Below, piece by piece: positions 8,720-17,664 of a stretch of DNA of 64,000 nt. Position 1 is the first letter of the stretch; each line of letters begins with the position of its first letter. The stretch spans positions 237,539-301,538 of the forward strand of contig NZ_FNUM01000005.1 in NCBI RefSeq assembly GCF_900107995.1, read 5' to 3'. The notes beneath the pieces were generated by a model. That model was not told the origin of the DNA. It saw only the letters and a program-made list of their open reading frames with translations, and ran no database searches. The position numbers were made by a program, and so were the translations under genes. The DNA is from Alcanivorax sp. DSM 26293. GTDB lineage: Bacteria > Pseudomonadota > Gammaproteobacteria > Pseudomonadales > Alcanivoracaceae.

Positions 8720-9190
8720 TTATGGGCACTGCCAGTCAGTTTGCACCGCATCGACGCTGTTGCCCGCGGCATCCTTCAATGACAGACCGCACTGACCCTT
8801 GTCGTAGACAAAGTGCGCCTGGTACTCGCCACCGGCCTGGGGAGAAAACTGCAGGGCGACACGACAGCGGTCCCGGCTGTTGTCCGCCTGGCGTCGATTG
8901 TAGATCACGCCAATACGGGTGGCGGGGGCCGCGTCGACCGTTGTTGTGACCTCCGGGCTTTTCTTCATGGTTTCCAGCAGTTCGTCCAGTGCACCACCGC
9001 TGATCGGGCTTTGCGACAGGGCATAGTCGGTGGATTGGAAGCCCTTGCCGGGCACACAGACGACGGGCTGGGCGGCGGTATCGTTGCTGGTGAAGGTAAC
9101 CTGGGCGGTCTCGCCAGTGGTGGGTTCCTGGTAATTAAGATGCTGACAGCCGGCCAGCAGGGCCAGAGGGGCGAAAATCAGGGCTTTCAT
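8720..9190 (-). CDS. Hypothetical lipoprotein
   Basis: A 156-residue protein with a type II signal peptide (MKALIFAPLALLAGC, lipidated Cys 15). The mature region carries four further cysteines (VVCVPG, DRCRVAL, GQCGLSL, DWQCP), which could form two disulphides in the periplasm. No known family is recognised. The gene stands alone, with 130 bases to the next gene on the same strand. Codon use matches its neighbours. Confidence 0.75.
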   Translation of the reverse strand: MKALIFAPLALLAGCQHLNYQEPTTGETAQVTFTSNDTAAQPVVCVPGKGFQSTDYALSQSPISGGALDELLETMKKSPEVTTTVDAAPATRIGVIYNRRQADNSRDRCRVALQFSPQAGGEYQAHFVYDKGQCGLSLKDAAGNSVDAVQTDWQCP

Positions 9191-9320
9191 GATGTGTCCT
9201 TATCAGGGCGTTTGGCAAAGTGTATGTCAGCCGGACGGCAGACCCAATGGGGTTTCTGTTGCAAGGTCGGGGCCATGAATTGCCAGCGAGCCCGGCGAGG
9301 GGGCAACAGTAACGATGGGA

Positions 9321-10367
9321 TCAGTGTGTGTCACCGAACCAGTGGCTGATCGCCTCCCGGGTCAGTGCAGGTTTTTCCCGGTTGGAGGGTAACCAGTTGC
9401 CGGCGTTGGCGGTCATGGCGGTGAGAAACTCGAACAGGGGCAGGTGCTGGCGCAATACCCGGTGGTGCCGGTGGCCGATTACCGGGTTGAAATAGCCAAA
9501 GAAATCCAGCATCTGCCGGGGATTCTTGCGCACCCAGAGCCAGGAGCCCATTTCCAGGGTAAAGGGCAGGAAGGTGTGTTGCGGTGCCCGATCCTGGGCA
9601 TCGTCGTAGAGATAATCCCAGAGATCGCCATGGGTGGTGTAGTTCACCGACTGGGGCTCGATCAGGTAGGGGTGATGATGGGGATAGGTGTCTTCGAAGT
9701 GTTGTTTGAGCCGGTACACCTCACCGATGTGGGGAATAGGGCGATGACTGCGGGCGTAGCAGCACCAGATACGGTCCCGACGACCAAAGCCGCTGTGGCA
9801 ATCCACGCTCATGGCAAAGGGAGCTGGCATCAGTTTTTCCCGAACCACGCGCACCAACGCCTGGGCTTCCGCTTCCATGGGGGCACCACTTTTTCCCCGA
9901 TACCAGGGCAGGTGTCGACTGATGCGGTGGCCGCCCACCAGAAAAGGCACCCGGCCCATGGCATCGATGGGCGCGTTGCGCATCAGGTCCACGCCATTGG
10001 GGTTGCTGCGGGTGCGCTTCCAGATGCCACCCGGGTTGATCATGGGCATGAATACCAGACGCACCTGCTCCAGCCGGCGATGGAGCTGGTCGTCCCACTG
10101 CAAACGATGAATCAGGCTGTGCAGCCAGGACATCAGCACCTGGCTGCCGATCCGCTCCACCCCATGCACGCCGCCAAAAAAACCGATCACCGGCACGCCG
10201 GGAGAGGTGCTGCCCATTTCGATCACCCGCACCGGCAAGGACAGCTCACCCATGGGCACCTCATGAACCGTGGACACCCGCAGGTGGCGTTCACCATGAC
10301 GAATCAGGGCATCCAGATGCAGAAGCTCGGGCAGATGGCGTTGCAGCAGGTAGAGGGTGTCTTCCAT
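9321..10367 (-). CDS. M14-family (carboxypeptidase/deacylase-like) zinc hydrolase
   Basis: A 348-residue cytoplasmic protein of the M14 superfamily (zinc carboxypeptidase/succinylglutamate desuccinylase fold). Zinc ligands are visible as H and E in GGVHGVERIG and H in VDCHSGFG; NPNGVDLMRN is the substrate-binding Asn/Arg stretch, and TLEMGSW carries the catalytic Glu. ATG 10367 (MEDTLYLL) is chosen; a TTG at 10388 would add seven residues, and neither has a strong ribosome site. It could be a peptidase acting on peptidoglycan or short peptides, or a deacylase. A single-gene unit. Confidence 0.8.
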   Translation of the reverse strand: MEDTLYLLQRHLPELLHLDALIRHGERHLRVSTVHEVPMGELSLPVRVIEMGSTSPGVPVIGFFGGVHGVERIGSQVLMSWLHSLIHRLQWDDQLHRRLEQVRLVFMPMINPGGIWKRTRSNPNGVDLMRNAPIDAMGRVPFLVGGHRISRHLPWYRGKSGAPMEAEAQALVRVVREKLMPAPFAMSVDCHSGFGRRDRIWCCYARSHRPIPHIGEVYRLKQHFEDTYPHHHPYLIEPQSVNYTTHGDLWDYLYDDAQDRAPQHTFLPFTLEMGSWLWVRKNPRQMLDFFGYFNPVIGHRHHRVLRQHLPLFEFLTAMTANAGNWLPSNREKPALTREAISHWFGDTH

Positions 10368-10388
10368 AGGCGGGGCGGGGACAGGCAA

Positions 10389-10822
10389 AGAGAATTACAC
10401 AGGGTAACGACGGCAGATAACAGGAATGTGACGATGCCTTGCCTGCATGTTATCACCTGGGTATCTACGCTACGGAGCCGCTGTAGGAGCGGATCTTGAG
10501 CCGCGAACCTCGCGAAGCGAGGAAATCGACCGAAGGGCGATCAGGGATTTCCGGGCTCGACAGGTGTCTTTAGAAGGAGCCGGTGGTTACCTGGTACATT
10601 TCCTTCGCTGTCGCTCGGATTCGCACCTCAAGAGGTGTTATTCGCTGCGCTCACCCCTACGGGGCCGCCCTGCGGGCGTTACTCCCCTGCGCTCCGTTCC
10701 TACCGCGGCGCTGTAGCGAGATGGGCAGTTTTTCTTCACCAAACCGTGATGCCACTGTCAGCGAACTGTCACGCCGAATTTCTAGTGTGGCCACAGGATA
10801 GTCCTGCAACGGATAAGAGCCT
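10389..10822. repeat. Intergenic region with mosaic repeat, copy A
   Basis: No convincing gene. From about 10481 to 10720 it holds a GC-rich mosaic repeat. The first block (CTGTAGGAGC at 10481, TTGAGCCGCGAACC, GACAGGTGTC) matches a block at 26771-26850. The second block (10600-10700), read on the minus strand, matches 26697-26765 and 30148-30250 (GGAACGGAGCG, GTAACGC, GGGTGAGCG, CTCTTGAGGTGCGAATCCGAG). Short open frames here (10447-10838) are by-products of the GC-rich repeat. Confidence 0.8.
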
Positions 10823-10834
10823 GTGGCCGTGCCC

Positions 10835-11551
10835 ATGACAATGCCTCTTGATTCTGCTTGCTCACTGCGAACCGGGGATCTGCTGTTGTTTTCCGGCCGC
10901 GGTTTTACCAGTGAGGTGATCCGGGTCTTTACCCGTAGTCCCTGGAGTCATATCGGCATGGTCGTGCACCTGCCCGGTAATCCCGATCCGCTGGTTCTGG
11001 AATCCACCACCTTGAGTGAATCATCGGATGTGACCCTGGGCTGTCCGGTGGCCGGTGTGGCGCTGGTTCCACTGGCAGACAAGCTACGTGATTACCCGGG
11101 CACGGTGGCGTTGCGTCGACGGCATGGGCCGCCATTGAGTGATCGCCAACAGCAACTGCTGACGCGCCTGGTCAAACGGTTGCTCCATCGTCCCTACAAG
11201 AATTACGTGCTGTGCAATGCCCTGGATGTGCTGACCGGTTTTACCCGCAAGCCGGACCAGCGCGGCTGGTTCTGTTCGGAACTGGTGGCGGAACTGTACC
11301 GGCGGTTGGGCTGGTTACCCCGCCAGACCCGCGCCAGCACGCTGGTGCCGGGGCATTTCGGTTCCCGTCACATGCGTTTGCAACACGGCAAGCTGGGGGC
11401 CGTGGAGTTTCTCAAGAGTGGCCCGCAAGCCACCGCCATCCGGGCCCGGGTTACAGCCAGCGCCGAACACGTTGCTGATAGGCCTGCCATTGCTCCCCGA
11501 ACTGTTGGGCGTGAAACGCTTCTTCCGCAACAATCACATGCTGCTGGATAA
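10835..11551 (+). CDS. YiiX/YebB-like permuted papain-fold hydrolase
   Basis: A 238-residue protein of the NlpC/P60-related YiiX group. LRTGDLLLFSG opens the domain, the catalytic His is in SPWSHIGMVV, and the catalytic Cys is in GWFCSELVAEL: His before Cys, the order of circularly permuted members. Likely a cysteine amidase or lipid-processing hydrolase. ATG 10835 is taken; GTG 10823 would add four residues. The last ~45 residues are not domain sequence and are encoded opposite the coding end of the methyltransferase gene (101-base overlap), suggesting a lost stop codon or an extended tail. Confidence 0.75.
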   Translation: MTMPLDSACSLRTGDLLLFSGRGFTSEVIRVFTRSPWSHIGMVVHLPGNPDPLVLESTTLSESSDVTLGCPVAGVALVPLADKLRDYPGTVALRRRHGPPLSDRQQQLLTRLVKRLLHRPYKNYVLCNALDVLTGFTRKPDQRGWFCSELVAELYRRLGWLPRQTRASTLVPGHFGSRHMRLQHGKLGAVEFLKSGPQATAIRARVTASAEHVADRPAIAPRTVGRETLLPQQSHAAG

Positions 11552-11912
11552 CCCAGACCACCGGGACCAGCATGATCAGCATGCCCGGGCTGTGCTGATT
11601 CAGGGCCATGGCCAGGTAGAGCGCGGTAAAGCCCAGGTAGATGGGATTGCGGCTAAAGCGGAATACGCCTGTGGTAAGCAGCTGACTGGCGGGGCGATGG
11701 GGAACCAGGGTCGTGCGTGCCAGGCGCAGCTGGATCGCCGCAGCCAGCACCAGGGTGGTGCCAATCACGGCCAGCGCCAGAATCACCCAGTGATCACCCG
11801 GGAATGCCGGGGCGGGGAGCGGCAGGGCCTGATCGATGCCATAACCCATCAGCAGCCCCCCCAGATACAGGGCCGGTGGCGGCATCATCACTTGCGGGTG
11901 CTCGAGGGACAT
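11451..11912 (-). CDS. Isoprenylcysteine carboxyl methyltransferase-family membrane protein
   Basis: A 153-residue integral membrane protein with about four hydrophobic segments. It carries the ICMT/PEMT signature TTGVFRFSRNPIYLGF followed by EEAFHAQQFGEQWQAYQQRV, which forms the S-adenosylmethionine and substrate pocket. ATG 11912 is preferred over GTG 11921 because AGGTGA lies 5 bases before it. Bacterial members methylate small hydrophobic acids or lipids; the substrate is unknown. It converges on and overlaps the papain-like hydrolase gene. Confidence 0.82.
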   Translation of the reverse strand: MSLEHPQVMMPPPALYLGGLLMGYGIDQALPLPAPAFPGDHWVILALAVIGTTLVLAAAIQLRLARTTLVPHRPASQLLTTGVFRFSRNPIYLGFTALYLAMALNQHSPGMLIMLVPVVWVIQQHVIVAEEAFHAQQFGEQWQAYQQRVRRWL

Positions 11913-12232
11913 GGCAATCACCTGGTGACAGAAAACGAAGAGGAAAAATACGCGGGTATTCTAAACACTATGACAGCCAGCTGCCTGTCCGCTGGCAAAC
12001 TTTGCGAGGTTTTCTATTGATCATTTCGAAAAAGCTGGGTTATGGTAATTCCAATCCCGCCCTTGCGGGAGTGATCGCGATCATAAGCTGTTACAGCTGC
12101 TGCAACTGAACCGCCAAAAGGCTTAAACCAACGGCGGCAGGCGCAGGCGTCACTCTCGCTTTGTCACAGCATGAGCCAGAACTGACTCCCGAGCCGTAGC
12201 CGCCCACGACGCAACCGTCACAGGGGATACGC
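11913..12232 (+). promoter_or_regulatory. Intergenic leader with possible phoH promoter
   Basis: A 320-base gap without a gene. TTGATC (12017-12022) and TATGGT (12041-12046), 18 bases apart, are a plausible sigma-70 promoter for phoH. The remaining ~190-base leader has no riboswitch motif I recognise. Confidence 0.35.
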
Positions 12233-13696
12233 ATGGAAGAGCGCGCGGCCAGACTTCACACCCTCTCCGTCAACCACGCAAGCGCCAACCAGAACGATTC
12301 AACCCTCGAACAAGAACAGCAAAAAACCTACGTCATCGATACCAACGTACTGATCCACGACCCGAATTCGTTACTCAATTTTGAGGAACACCGGGTGGTG
12401 ATTCCCATGACGGTGCTGGAGGAGCTGGACAAGCTGAAGAGCGGCAAATCCCATACGGCGGCAGACTGCCGTGCGGCCATTCGCCAGATCGACCGGGTGC
12501 TGGGCAGTGCCACCCCGGCAGAGGTGGAAGCGGGTATCCCCATCCCCCGGGGGCCGGAGACAGTCACCCAGGGCACGCTGACGGTGCTGATGTCCAAGCC
12601 GGACAACGACAGGGCGCCACTGCCTGATAACCTGAACGATAACCGCATCATCAACGATGTGGTGGCCATGCAGGCCAGTCAGCCGGAGCGACGTTTTATT
12701 CTGGTGACCAAGGACATCAACATGCGCCTCAAGGCGCGGGCCTGTGGCATCGAGTCGGAGGATTACCACAACGATCAGCTGGTATCGGACATCAAGCAAC
12801 TGACCCGGGGCTACTTCGAAGTGCCCGGTTCTTTCTGGGATCAGGTCACCCAGGTGGAAACCGAGCAGGTGGGCGCCGATACCCTGCATCATCTGTCCCA
12901 CGGTCTGCTGGTGAGTGAGATCCTGGGCGAAGAGGTTTATCCCAATCAGTACGTGATTGATGAACAGGGGTTTGTCGGGCGGGTCATGGATGTGAACAAC
13001 GGCGTCGTGACCCTGCGGCATTACAAGGCCGACAGTCTGCTGGATCAGGAGGTTTGGGGGTTACGCCCGAAAAACCTGCAGCAGGCCATGGCGCTGCAAC
13101 TGTTAATGGATCCGGATGTGCACCTGGTCACCCTCACCGGGGCCGCGGGGTCCGGGAAAACCATTCTGGCGCTGGCGGCCGCCATCGAAATGACGGTGGA
13201 ACAGAAGCGTTTCAACAAGATCATCGCCACCCGGTCTACGCCGCCATTGGCGGAAGAGCATGGTTTCCTTCCCGGTACCGAAGAGGAAAAAATGGACCCC
13301 TGGCTGGGGGCTATCAACGACAATATCGAGGCGTTGCACCTGAACGATGAAAATCCTTCCGGGAGCATTCAGTACGTGAAGGAAAAGGCCAACATCCAGT
13401 TCAAGGCCATGAACTATATCCGCGGCCGCAGCTTCCAGAAATCCCTGATCCTGATTGACGAAAGCCAGAACCTGACTCCCCATCAGATGAAGGCGATCAT
13501 CACGCGGGCCGGGGAAGGCTCCAAGGTGGTGTGTCTGGGCAACCTGGCCCAGATCGACACCCCCTATCTGTCACCCACCAGCTCCGGCCTGACCTACATG
13601 ACCGAACGCTTCAAGCGGTTCGTTCATGGTGGTTCGGTGCAGCTGAACGGGGTGCCGAGGTCGTTGCTGGCGGAATACGCAGAGCAGTTTCTTTAA
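12233..13696 (+). CDS. PIN-PhoH fusion protein (YlaK/PhoH2-like)
   Basis: A 487-residue protein joining an N-terminal PIN nuclease domain (about residues 30-180, YVIDTNVLIHDP with further acidic residues KDINMRLKA) to a C-terminal PhoH ATPase domain (about 280-480). Walker A is LTGAAGSGKTILAL near residue 303, Walker B is SLILIDESQNLTP. This is the PhoH2-type architecture, an RNA-directed NTPase/nuclease linked to stress and RNA turnover. ATG 12233 follows CAGGGGAT at a usable distance. It is a single-gene unit closed by a perfect palindromic terminator. It is not the shorter ybeZ-type PhoH. Confidence 0.93.
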   Translation: MEERAARLHTLSVNHASANQNDSTLEQEQQKTYVIDTNVLIHDPNSLLNFEEHRVVIPMTVLEELDKLKSGKSHTAADCRAAIRQIDRVLGSATPAEVEAGIPIPRGPETVTQGTLTVLMSKPDNDRAPLPDNLNDNRIINDVVAMQASQPERRFILVTKDINMRLKARACGIESEDYHNDQLVSDIKQLTRGYFEVPGSFWDQVTQVETEQVGADTLHHLSHGLLVSEILGEEVYPNQYVIDEQGFVGRVMDVNNGVVTLRHYKADSLLDQEVWGLRPKNLQQAMALQLLMDPDVHLVTLTGAAGSGKTILALAAAIEMTVEQKRFNKIIATRSTPPLAEEHGFLPGTEEEKMDPWLGAINDNIEALHLNDENPSGSIQYVKEKANIQFKAMNYIRGRSFQKSLILIDESQNLTPHQMKAIITRAGEGSKVVCLGNLAQIDTPYLSPTSSGLTYMTERFKRFVHGGSVQLNGVPRSLLAEYAEQFL

Positions 13697-13711
13697 CGCG
13701 TAGCGGTTAAC

Positions 13712-13743
13712 CTGTAGGAGCGCCTCTCGAGGCGCTCCTACAG
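13712..13743. terminator. REP-like palindrome acting as bidirectional terminator
   Basis: A 15-bp arm starting CTGTAGGAGCGCCTC (13712-13726) pairs with 13729-13743 across a 2-base centre. It sits between the convergent phoH and the 336-residue hypothetical gene. The CTGTAGGAGC ends are shared with the mosaic repeats elsewhere in the window, so this is a minimal member of that family put to use as a terminator. Confidence 0.75.
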
Positions 13744-13753
13744 CGGTTTCCTA

Positions 13754-14764
13754 TCAGCCGTTAATCTTCTCTATGGCTGCCTTGCACGCTTCCGACTGAT
13801 AAAAATCATCCAGCACCCACTGAATAAACGGTTCCAGTACGCCCTGCTCAATCAGGACTGTGGCACCGCGTGCCAGGGCGGGAGCGGTGATCTGGCGGAC
13901 CTGATCTTCGCTGATCTTCATGCCGTCCAGCAGGGTTTGCAGGGGCATGTCGCTGAGGGACTGAACGGCGGCGTGGATGCCCACGCTGACCAGACGGCGG
14001 GTGTAGTCCAGGCGGGCAGTTTCATCGCCGATGGCACAGCCCTGGCTGACCACTTCATCGATAGTGCCGGCGGGTACCAGCTTCAGATAGTTGGCGGGTT
14101 TGAGCGGCGCCACACGCTGATAACCGTCTCTGGCCAGTTGCTCGATGCGCTCATTGGTGAGCTGCTTGTTTAACCATTGCTCGCCGGTTCTCAGGGTGAC
14201 ACGGATATTCTTTCTCAGATAATCACGGATGGACTCTTCCATGCCACCCATGGCCTTGCCCACCATGCTCTTGCGACCCATTTTCATCACGCTGCTGACG
14301 CCGGGAAGTTTGGCCAGGGCATTTTCTTCCAGCAGAAAATTCTTGATTCCGGTATAGAGCATCTCACTGACCATTTCGCTGACCAGCGGATGGCTCATGG
14401 CCGCGTGGATGGCTTTCTCGCGGAGGGTTTGCAGCTTCAGCACCTGCTCCAGGATCGCCTCGAAATGGTCTTCACTGAGCAGCTCGCCCACGGTAGCCGG
14501 ATCCTTTTCAGCGGCTTCCCAGACCGCCTTGCTCACATCGCTGACCACCGTCTGCAGTCCCTGGGCGCTGAGCGCCTGTTGCAGCCATTGATCCACTACC
14601 GTGGTCAGGGAATCGCTGTCTACCAGTTTGCCCAGGGGAACGGCGCCCAGGCTGTCACTGGCCTGAGCCATCAGGGCCTGCCAGTGGTCCTCGTTCTGCA
14701 GTTGTGCACAAAGGTGTGCCTGGTGCGCATCGCGCAGGGCGGAAATCAATTCGGCGGATGACAT
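13754..14764 (-). CDS. Conserved-looking hypothetical protein, 336 residues
   Basis: A soluble, largely helical protein of 336 residues with no signal peptide and no membrane segment. Composition is rich in Ala, Leu, Glu and Gln, with a central basic, glycine-containing stretch (MKMGRKSMVGKAMGGM) and a final acidic/helical region (FIQWVLDDFY). No known domain is recognised. The start at 14764 is the only sensible one. It converges with phoH across a shared palindrome and diverges from ompW. A structural or lipid-associated role is conceivable but there is no evidence for one. Confidence 0.8.
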   Translation of the reverse strand: MSSAELISALRDAHQAHLCAQLQNEDHWQALMAQASDSLGAVPLGKLVDSDSLTTVVDQWLQQALSAQGLQTVVSDVSKAVWEAAEKDPATVGELLSEDHFEAILEQVLKLQTLREKAIHAAMSHPLVSEMVSEMLYTGIKNFLLEENALAKLPGVSSVMKMGRKSMVGKAMGGMEESIRDYLRKNIRVTLRTGEQWLNKQLTNERIEQLARDGYQRVAPLKPANYLKLVPAGTIDEVVSQGCAIGDETARLDYTRRLVSVGIHAAVQSLSDMPLQTLLDGMKISEDQVRQITAPALARGATVLIEQGVLEPFIQWVLDDFYQSEACKAAIEKING

Positions 14765-14906
14765 GGTCGTAAAACCTCTTTTTATTGATTCAGAACAATA
14801 CCCCCGTTCTCCAACGGCCTTTCAATAGTACCGGTGGGGTGGCCATTACAGCCTGTGCCGGGTATCGGGTCACTGTCTCTATCTTGCTGGAACAAAGGGG
14901 AACTGT

Positions 14907-15590
14907 ATGCAACTGCGAGGACAAGGAAAAGCGGCGCTGCTGCTAACCGGAGTGTTGATGGCCGGGCCGGCCCTGGCCCACAAGGCGGGGGATGTGATTG
15001 TGCGCCTGGGGGGGATCAAGGTGGATCCGGACGCCAGCAGCGAGGTCTTCAATCCGGCGCTGCCTGCGGTGGGTGGCCTGGGCGTCGATGTGGATGACGA
15101 TACTCAGTTGGGGTTGACCCTGGCGTATATGGTCACTGACTCGATCGGTGTTGAACTGGTCGGTGCGACCCCTTTTACCCATGACATCCTTCTGGATACC
15201 GGTGGCGGCGGGGTGGTCATCGGCGAAACCGGGCACCTGCCGCCCACGCTGCTGGCACAATACTATGCCCCTCAGGTCGGGCCCATGCGGGCTTATCTGG
15301 GCGCAGGGTTGAACTACACCCTGTTTTTCGAGGACAGCATCGACGATGCAGTGGTCAGTCCGCTGCTGGGGGGTGCTGATGCGGATGTGAAGCTCAGTAA
15401 TTCCATGGGCTTTGCCTGGGAAGTGGGTGCTGACTTTTCCCTGAACGAGAACTGGTTGTTCAACGTCAGCGTCTGGAACATTGATATCGATACCGAGGCG
15501 CGCCTGTATGTCAATGACGCCCGCGTGGACAAGATCGATGTGGAAATCGATCCCTGGGTGTACATGGTAGGGCTGGGTTACCGGTTCTGA
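14907..15590 (+). CDS. ompW: OmpW-family outer-membrane protein
   Basis: A 227-residue protein with a signal peptide ending at ALAHKAGD and the OmpW opening KAGDVIVRLGGIKVDPD. Family blocks LGLTLAYMVTDSIGVELV, ATPFTHDI and HLPPTLLAQYYAP follow, and the chain ends in GLGYRF with a terminal Phe. OmpW folds as an eight-stranded barrel with a hydrophobic channel. In hydrocarbon-degrading marine bacteria such proteins are linked to uptake of small hydrophobic compounds; that use here is inferred. The gene stands alone. Confidence 0.92.
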   Translation: MQLRGQGKAALLLTGVLMAGPALAHKAGDVIVRLGGIKVDPDASSEVFNPALPAVGGLGVDVDDDTQLGLTLAYMVTDSIGVELVGATPFTHDILLDTGGGGVVIGETGHLPPTLLAQYYAPQVGPMRAYLGAGLNYTLFFEDSIDDAVVSPLLGGADADVKLSNSMGFAWEVGADFSLNENWLFNVSVWNIDIDTEARLYVNDARVDKIDVEIDPWVYMVGLGYRF

Positions 15591-15665
15591 GGCACTATGC
15601 GTCAGGGGCACGCCTGCTCCCGGTAGCGGCGCAGGCATGGCCTATGACGTTGGGGGGAAAGCCCG

Positions 15666-15704
15666 GTGACCATGAGCAGGCTCCGCTGTGCTGCTCATGG
15701 TCAC
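15666..15704. terminator. Bidirectional terminator hairpin
   Basis: A perfect 14-bp stem (15666-15679 with 15691-15704) with an 11-base loop lies between the convergent ompW and glpE genes, ending 4 bases before the glpE stop codon. No T-run is present. Confidence 0.65.
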
Positions 15705-15707
15705 GGG

Positions 15708-16028
15708 TCAGGCCATTTCTTCCAGCAGTTCCGGGAAGCGCTGGCGGAGAACTTCATAGCCACCATCCAGGCTGACCACATCACTGAATCCCTGCTCGCT
15801 CAGCCAGTCGGCGGCGCCCTGGCTGCTGTTGCCGTGGTAGCAGTAGATCACCAGGGATTTTTCCGGGGCGGTATCAGCCAGAAACGGCTCCACATTGGCC
15901 TGGGTCAGGTGGACGGCGCCGCGTAAATGGCCAGCGGCAAAACTGGCCGGGTCACGGATATCCACGAACAGGGCGTCGCCCTGGTCGAAACGGGTTTTGC
16001 CCTCATCCGGGCTGATGCGTTTTGCCAT
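15708..16028 (-). CDS. glpE: Thiosulfate sulfurtransferase GlpE (single rhodanese domain)
   Basis: A 106-residue single-domain rhodanese. The active-site loop CYHGNSSQG (Cys 63) is the short five-residue loop typical of GlpE, and the conserved N-terminal [10 protein letters not shown] and [10 protein letters not shown] motifs are present. It transfers sulfane sulfur from thiosulfate to cyanide or a thiol acceptor in the cytoplasm. Its start lies 26 bases inside the end of rhlB, so the two are co-transcribed. The link with rhlB is positional and has no known functional basis. Confidence 0.9.
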   Translation of the reverse strand: MAKRISPDEGKTRFDQGDALFVDIRDPASFAAGHLRGAVHLTQANVEPFLADTAPEKSLVIYCYHGNSSQGAADWLSEQGFSDVVSLDGGYEVLRQRFPELLEEMA

Positions 16029-17259
16029 TTTCTGAGTCCTTCTCGGCGAGCAGATCCGATGGCGGATACTCGCATTCCAGTTTCATGCCGATGGCATTTT
16101 CCAGTTCCGGCAGCAGGAAGGCATCGTCTTCACAGGCAAAGCTGATGGACATGCCGCTGGCGCCAGCCCGACCGGTGCGGCCGATACGGTGAACGTAGTC
16201 CTCCGGGTCTTCCGGCAGGTTGTAGTTCACCACATGGGAGACGCCGTCGATATGGATGCCCCGGCCGGCCACGTCGGTGGCGATCAGCACTTGCAGATCG
16301 CCGGCGCGGAAGCGTTCCAGGGTCTTCATGCGTTGGGTCTGGGGCACGTCACCGGAGATCAGCGACACTTTCAGACCTTTCTTCTGCAGGCGGTCGCTGA
16401 CCCGGCGGGTAATATCCCGGCGGTTGGCAAAGACGATCACCTTGTCCATGTTCATGCCGGTGATCAGGTTATAGAGCAGGGTGAATTTGTCATCGGCATT
16501 GGTGATGTAGACCTTCTGCTCCACGGTGTCGGTGGTGACCTGGGCGGGCTCGATTTCCACCACCTCGGCATCCTCGGTCCAGCGGCGGGCCAGATTCATT
16601 ACATCATCGCTGAACGTGGCAGAGAACAGCTGGGTCTGCCGGTATCGGGTTTTCGGGGTCATGCCGACGATACGTTTCACATCGGGAATAAAGCCCATAT
16701 CCAGCATGCGGTCCGCTTCATCCAGCACCAGGAATTCCACCCGGTCCAGCCACAGATCACGGCGTTTGGCGAAATCCAGCAGGCGACCGGGGGTTGCCAC
16801 AAGAATGTCGATCAACTCGTTCTGCAGGCGCTCCTGCTGGCGGTTGAAGTTCATTCCGCCAACCACGCTCATCACCTGCAAGTCGGTGTACTTGGCCAGC
16901 GCCCTGGCGTCCTTTTCGATCTGCATGGCCAGTTCCCGGGTCGGGGCAACGATCAGGGCCCGGGGCTCGCCGGCGTAGCGCTTTACCTGAATGGGGTGGC
17001 GCAGCAGGTCGTTGATCACGGTGATCAGGAAGGCGGCGGTCTTGCCGGTGCCGGTCTGGGCCCGGCCAATGGCGTCGGCGCCGGCCAGGGTATGACCCAG
17101 GACTTCCGCCTGGATGGGCGTGCAATACTGGAAGCCCTGGTCGGCGATGCCACGCATCAGGTTCAGGTCCAGATCAAAGTCATGGAAGCGGGTTTCACCG
17201 TCTTTTTCCGGCACCGGGAACTGATCCAGGGTCCAGGTGCTTGTCTTGTCTTTTTGCAT
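16003..17259 (-). CDS. rhlB: DEAD-box ATP-dependent RNA helicase RhlB
   Basis: A 418-residue DEAD-box helicase with all motifs: Q-motif FQYCTPIQ, Walker [34 protein letters not shown], and the C-terminal [10 protein letters not shown]. Length and order match RhlB, the helicase component of the RNA degradosome, rather than the longer DeaD or RhlE types. ATG 17259 is selected; the frame continues to a GTG at 17313, but that adds an unconserved tail. The short C-terminal extension lacks the basic tail seen in some species. Confidence 0.92.
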   Translation of the reverse strand: MQKDKTSTWTLDQFPVPEKDGETRFHDFDLDLNLMRGIADQGFQYCTPIQAEVLGHTLAGADAIGRAQTGTGKTAAFLITVINDLLRHPIQVKRYAGEPRALIVAPTRELAMQIEKDARALAKYTDLQVMSVVGGMNFNRQQERLQNELIDILVATPGRLLDFAKRRDLWLDRVEFLVLDEADRMLDMGFIPDVKRIVGMTPKTRYRQTQLFSATFSDDVMNLARRWTEDAEVVEIEPAQVTTDTVEQKVYITNADDKFTLLYNLITGMNMDKVIVFANRRDITRRVSDRLQKKGLKVSLISGDVPQTQRMKTLERFRAGDLQVLIATDVAGRGIHIDGVSHVVNYNLPEDPEDYVHRIGRTGRAGASGMSISFACEDDAFLLPELENAIGMKLECEYPPSDLLAEKDSENGKTHQPG

Positions 17260-17403
17260 GTATTCGCTCAGTCTGAATGCAAGAGTCTGTGCCGATATTG
17301 GCACTGGCGGCACACAGCCGCGGGGCGGTAATCAGTCCACCCGTTCCTGCTGAAAACGGGGTATTGTAGAAAAAATAGCCAGCGCTGTCAGAGGATGTTT
17401 CTT

Positions 17404-17664
17404 ATGGGGTTGCTTCGCGGGGTTATTGTAGTGTTTTGGGTGGCAGTAGGGTTAGCCATTTTCCTGGATCTGCCGTCGCCCTTCGACCGTTTGCTGTTGG
17501 GGGCCGGGCTGGTTGTTGCGGTCCTGCATGCCCTGGAATGTATCGGCTTTATGGTATGGATTCGGCGGCGTGGGCTGTTTCACTGGCGCGACGCCTTGAT
17601 GATCATGATCTTCGGGGTGGCCTATCTCAAGCCGAGAATGCGGACCCTGCGGCACACGGTTTAG
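17404..17664 (+). CDS. DUF1145-like small inner-membrane protein
   Basis: An 86-residue protein with two or three hydrophobic segments (about residues 5-22, 30-50 and a shorter C-terminal one) and a basic end (KPRMRTLRHTV). It resembles DUF1145/YhhL-type proteins. ATG 17404 is placed 9 bases after GAGG; ATG 17395 would add three residues. Its stop overlaps by 4 bases the stop of the convergent methyltransferase gene. Role unknown. Confidence 0.65.
   Translation: MGLLRGVIVVFWVAVGLAIFLDLPSPFDRLLLGAGLVVAVLHALECIGFMVWIRRRGLFHWRDALMIMIFGVAYLKPRMRTLRHTV

Noticed and set aside
10447..10838. Three overlapping short frames in the 10389-10834 gap
   Set aside because: They follow the repeat blocks shared with 26680-26850 and 30148-30363, where the same blocks lie in different frames, so they are not genes.
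16189..17331. 380-codon plus-strand frame opposite rhlB
   Set aside because: Antisense shadow of rhlB, whose helicase motifs are all intact on the minus strand.
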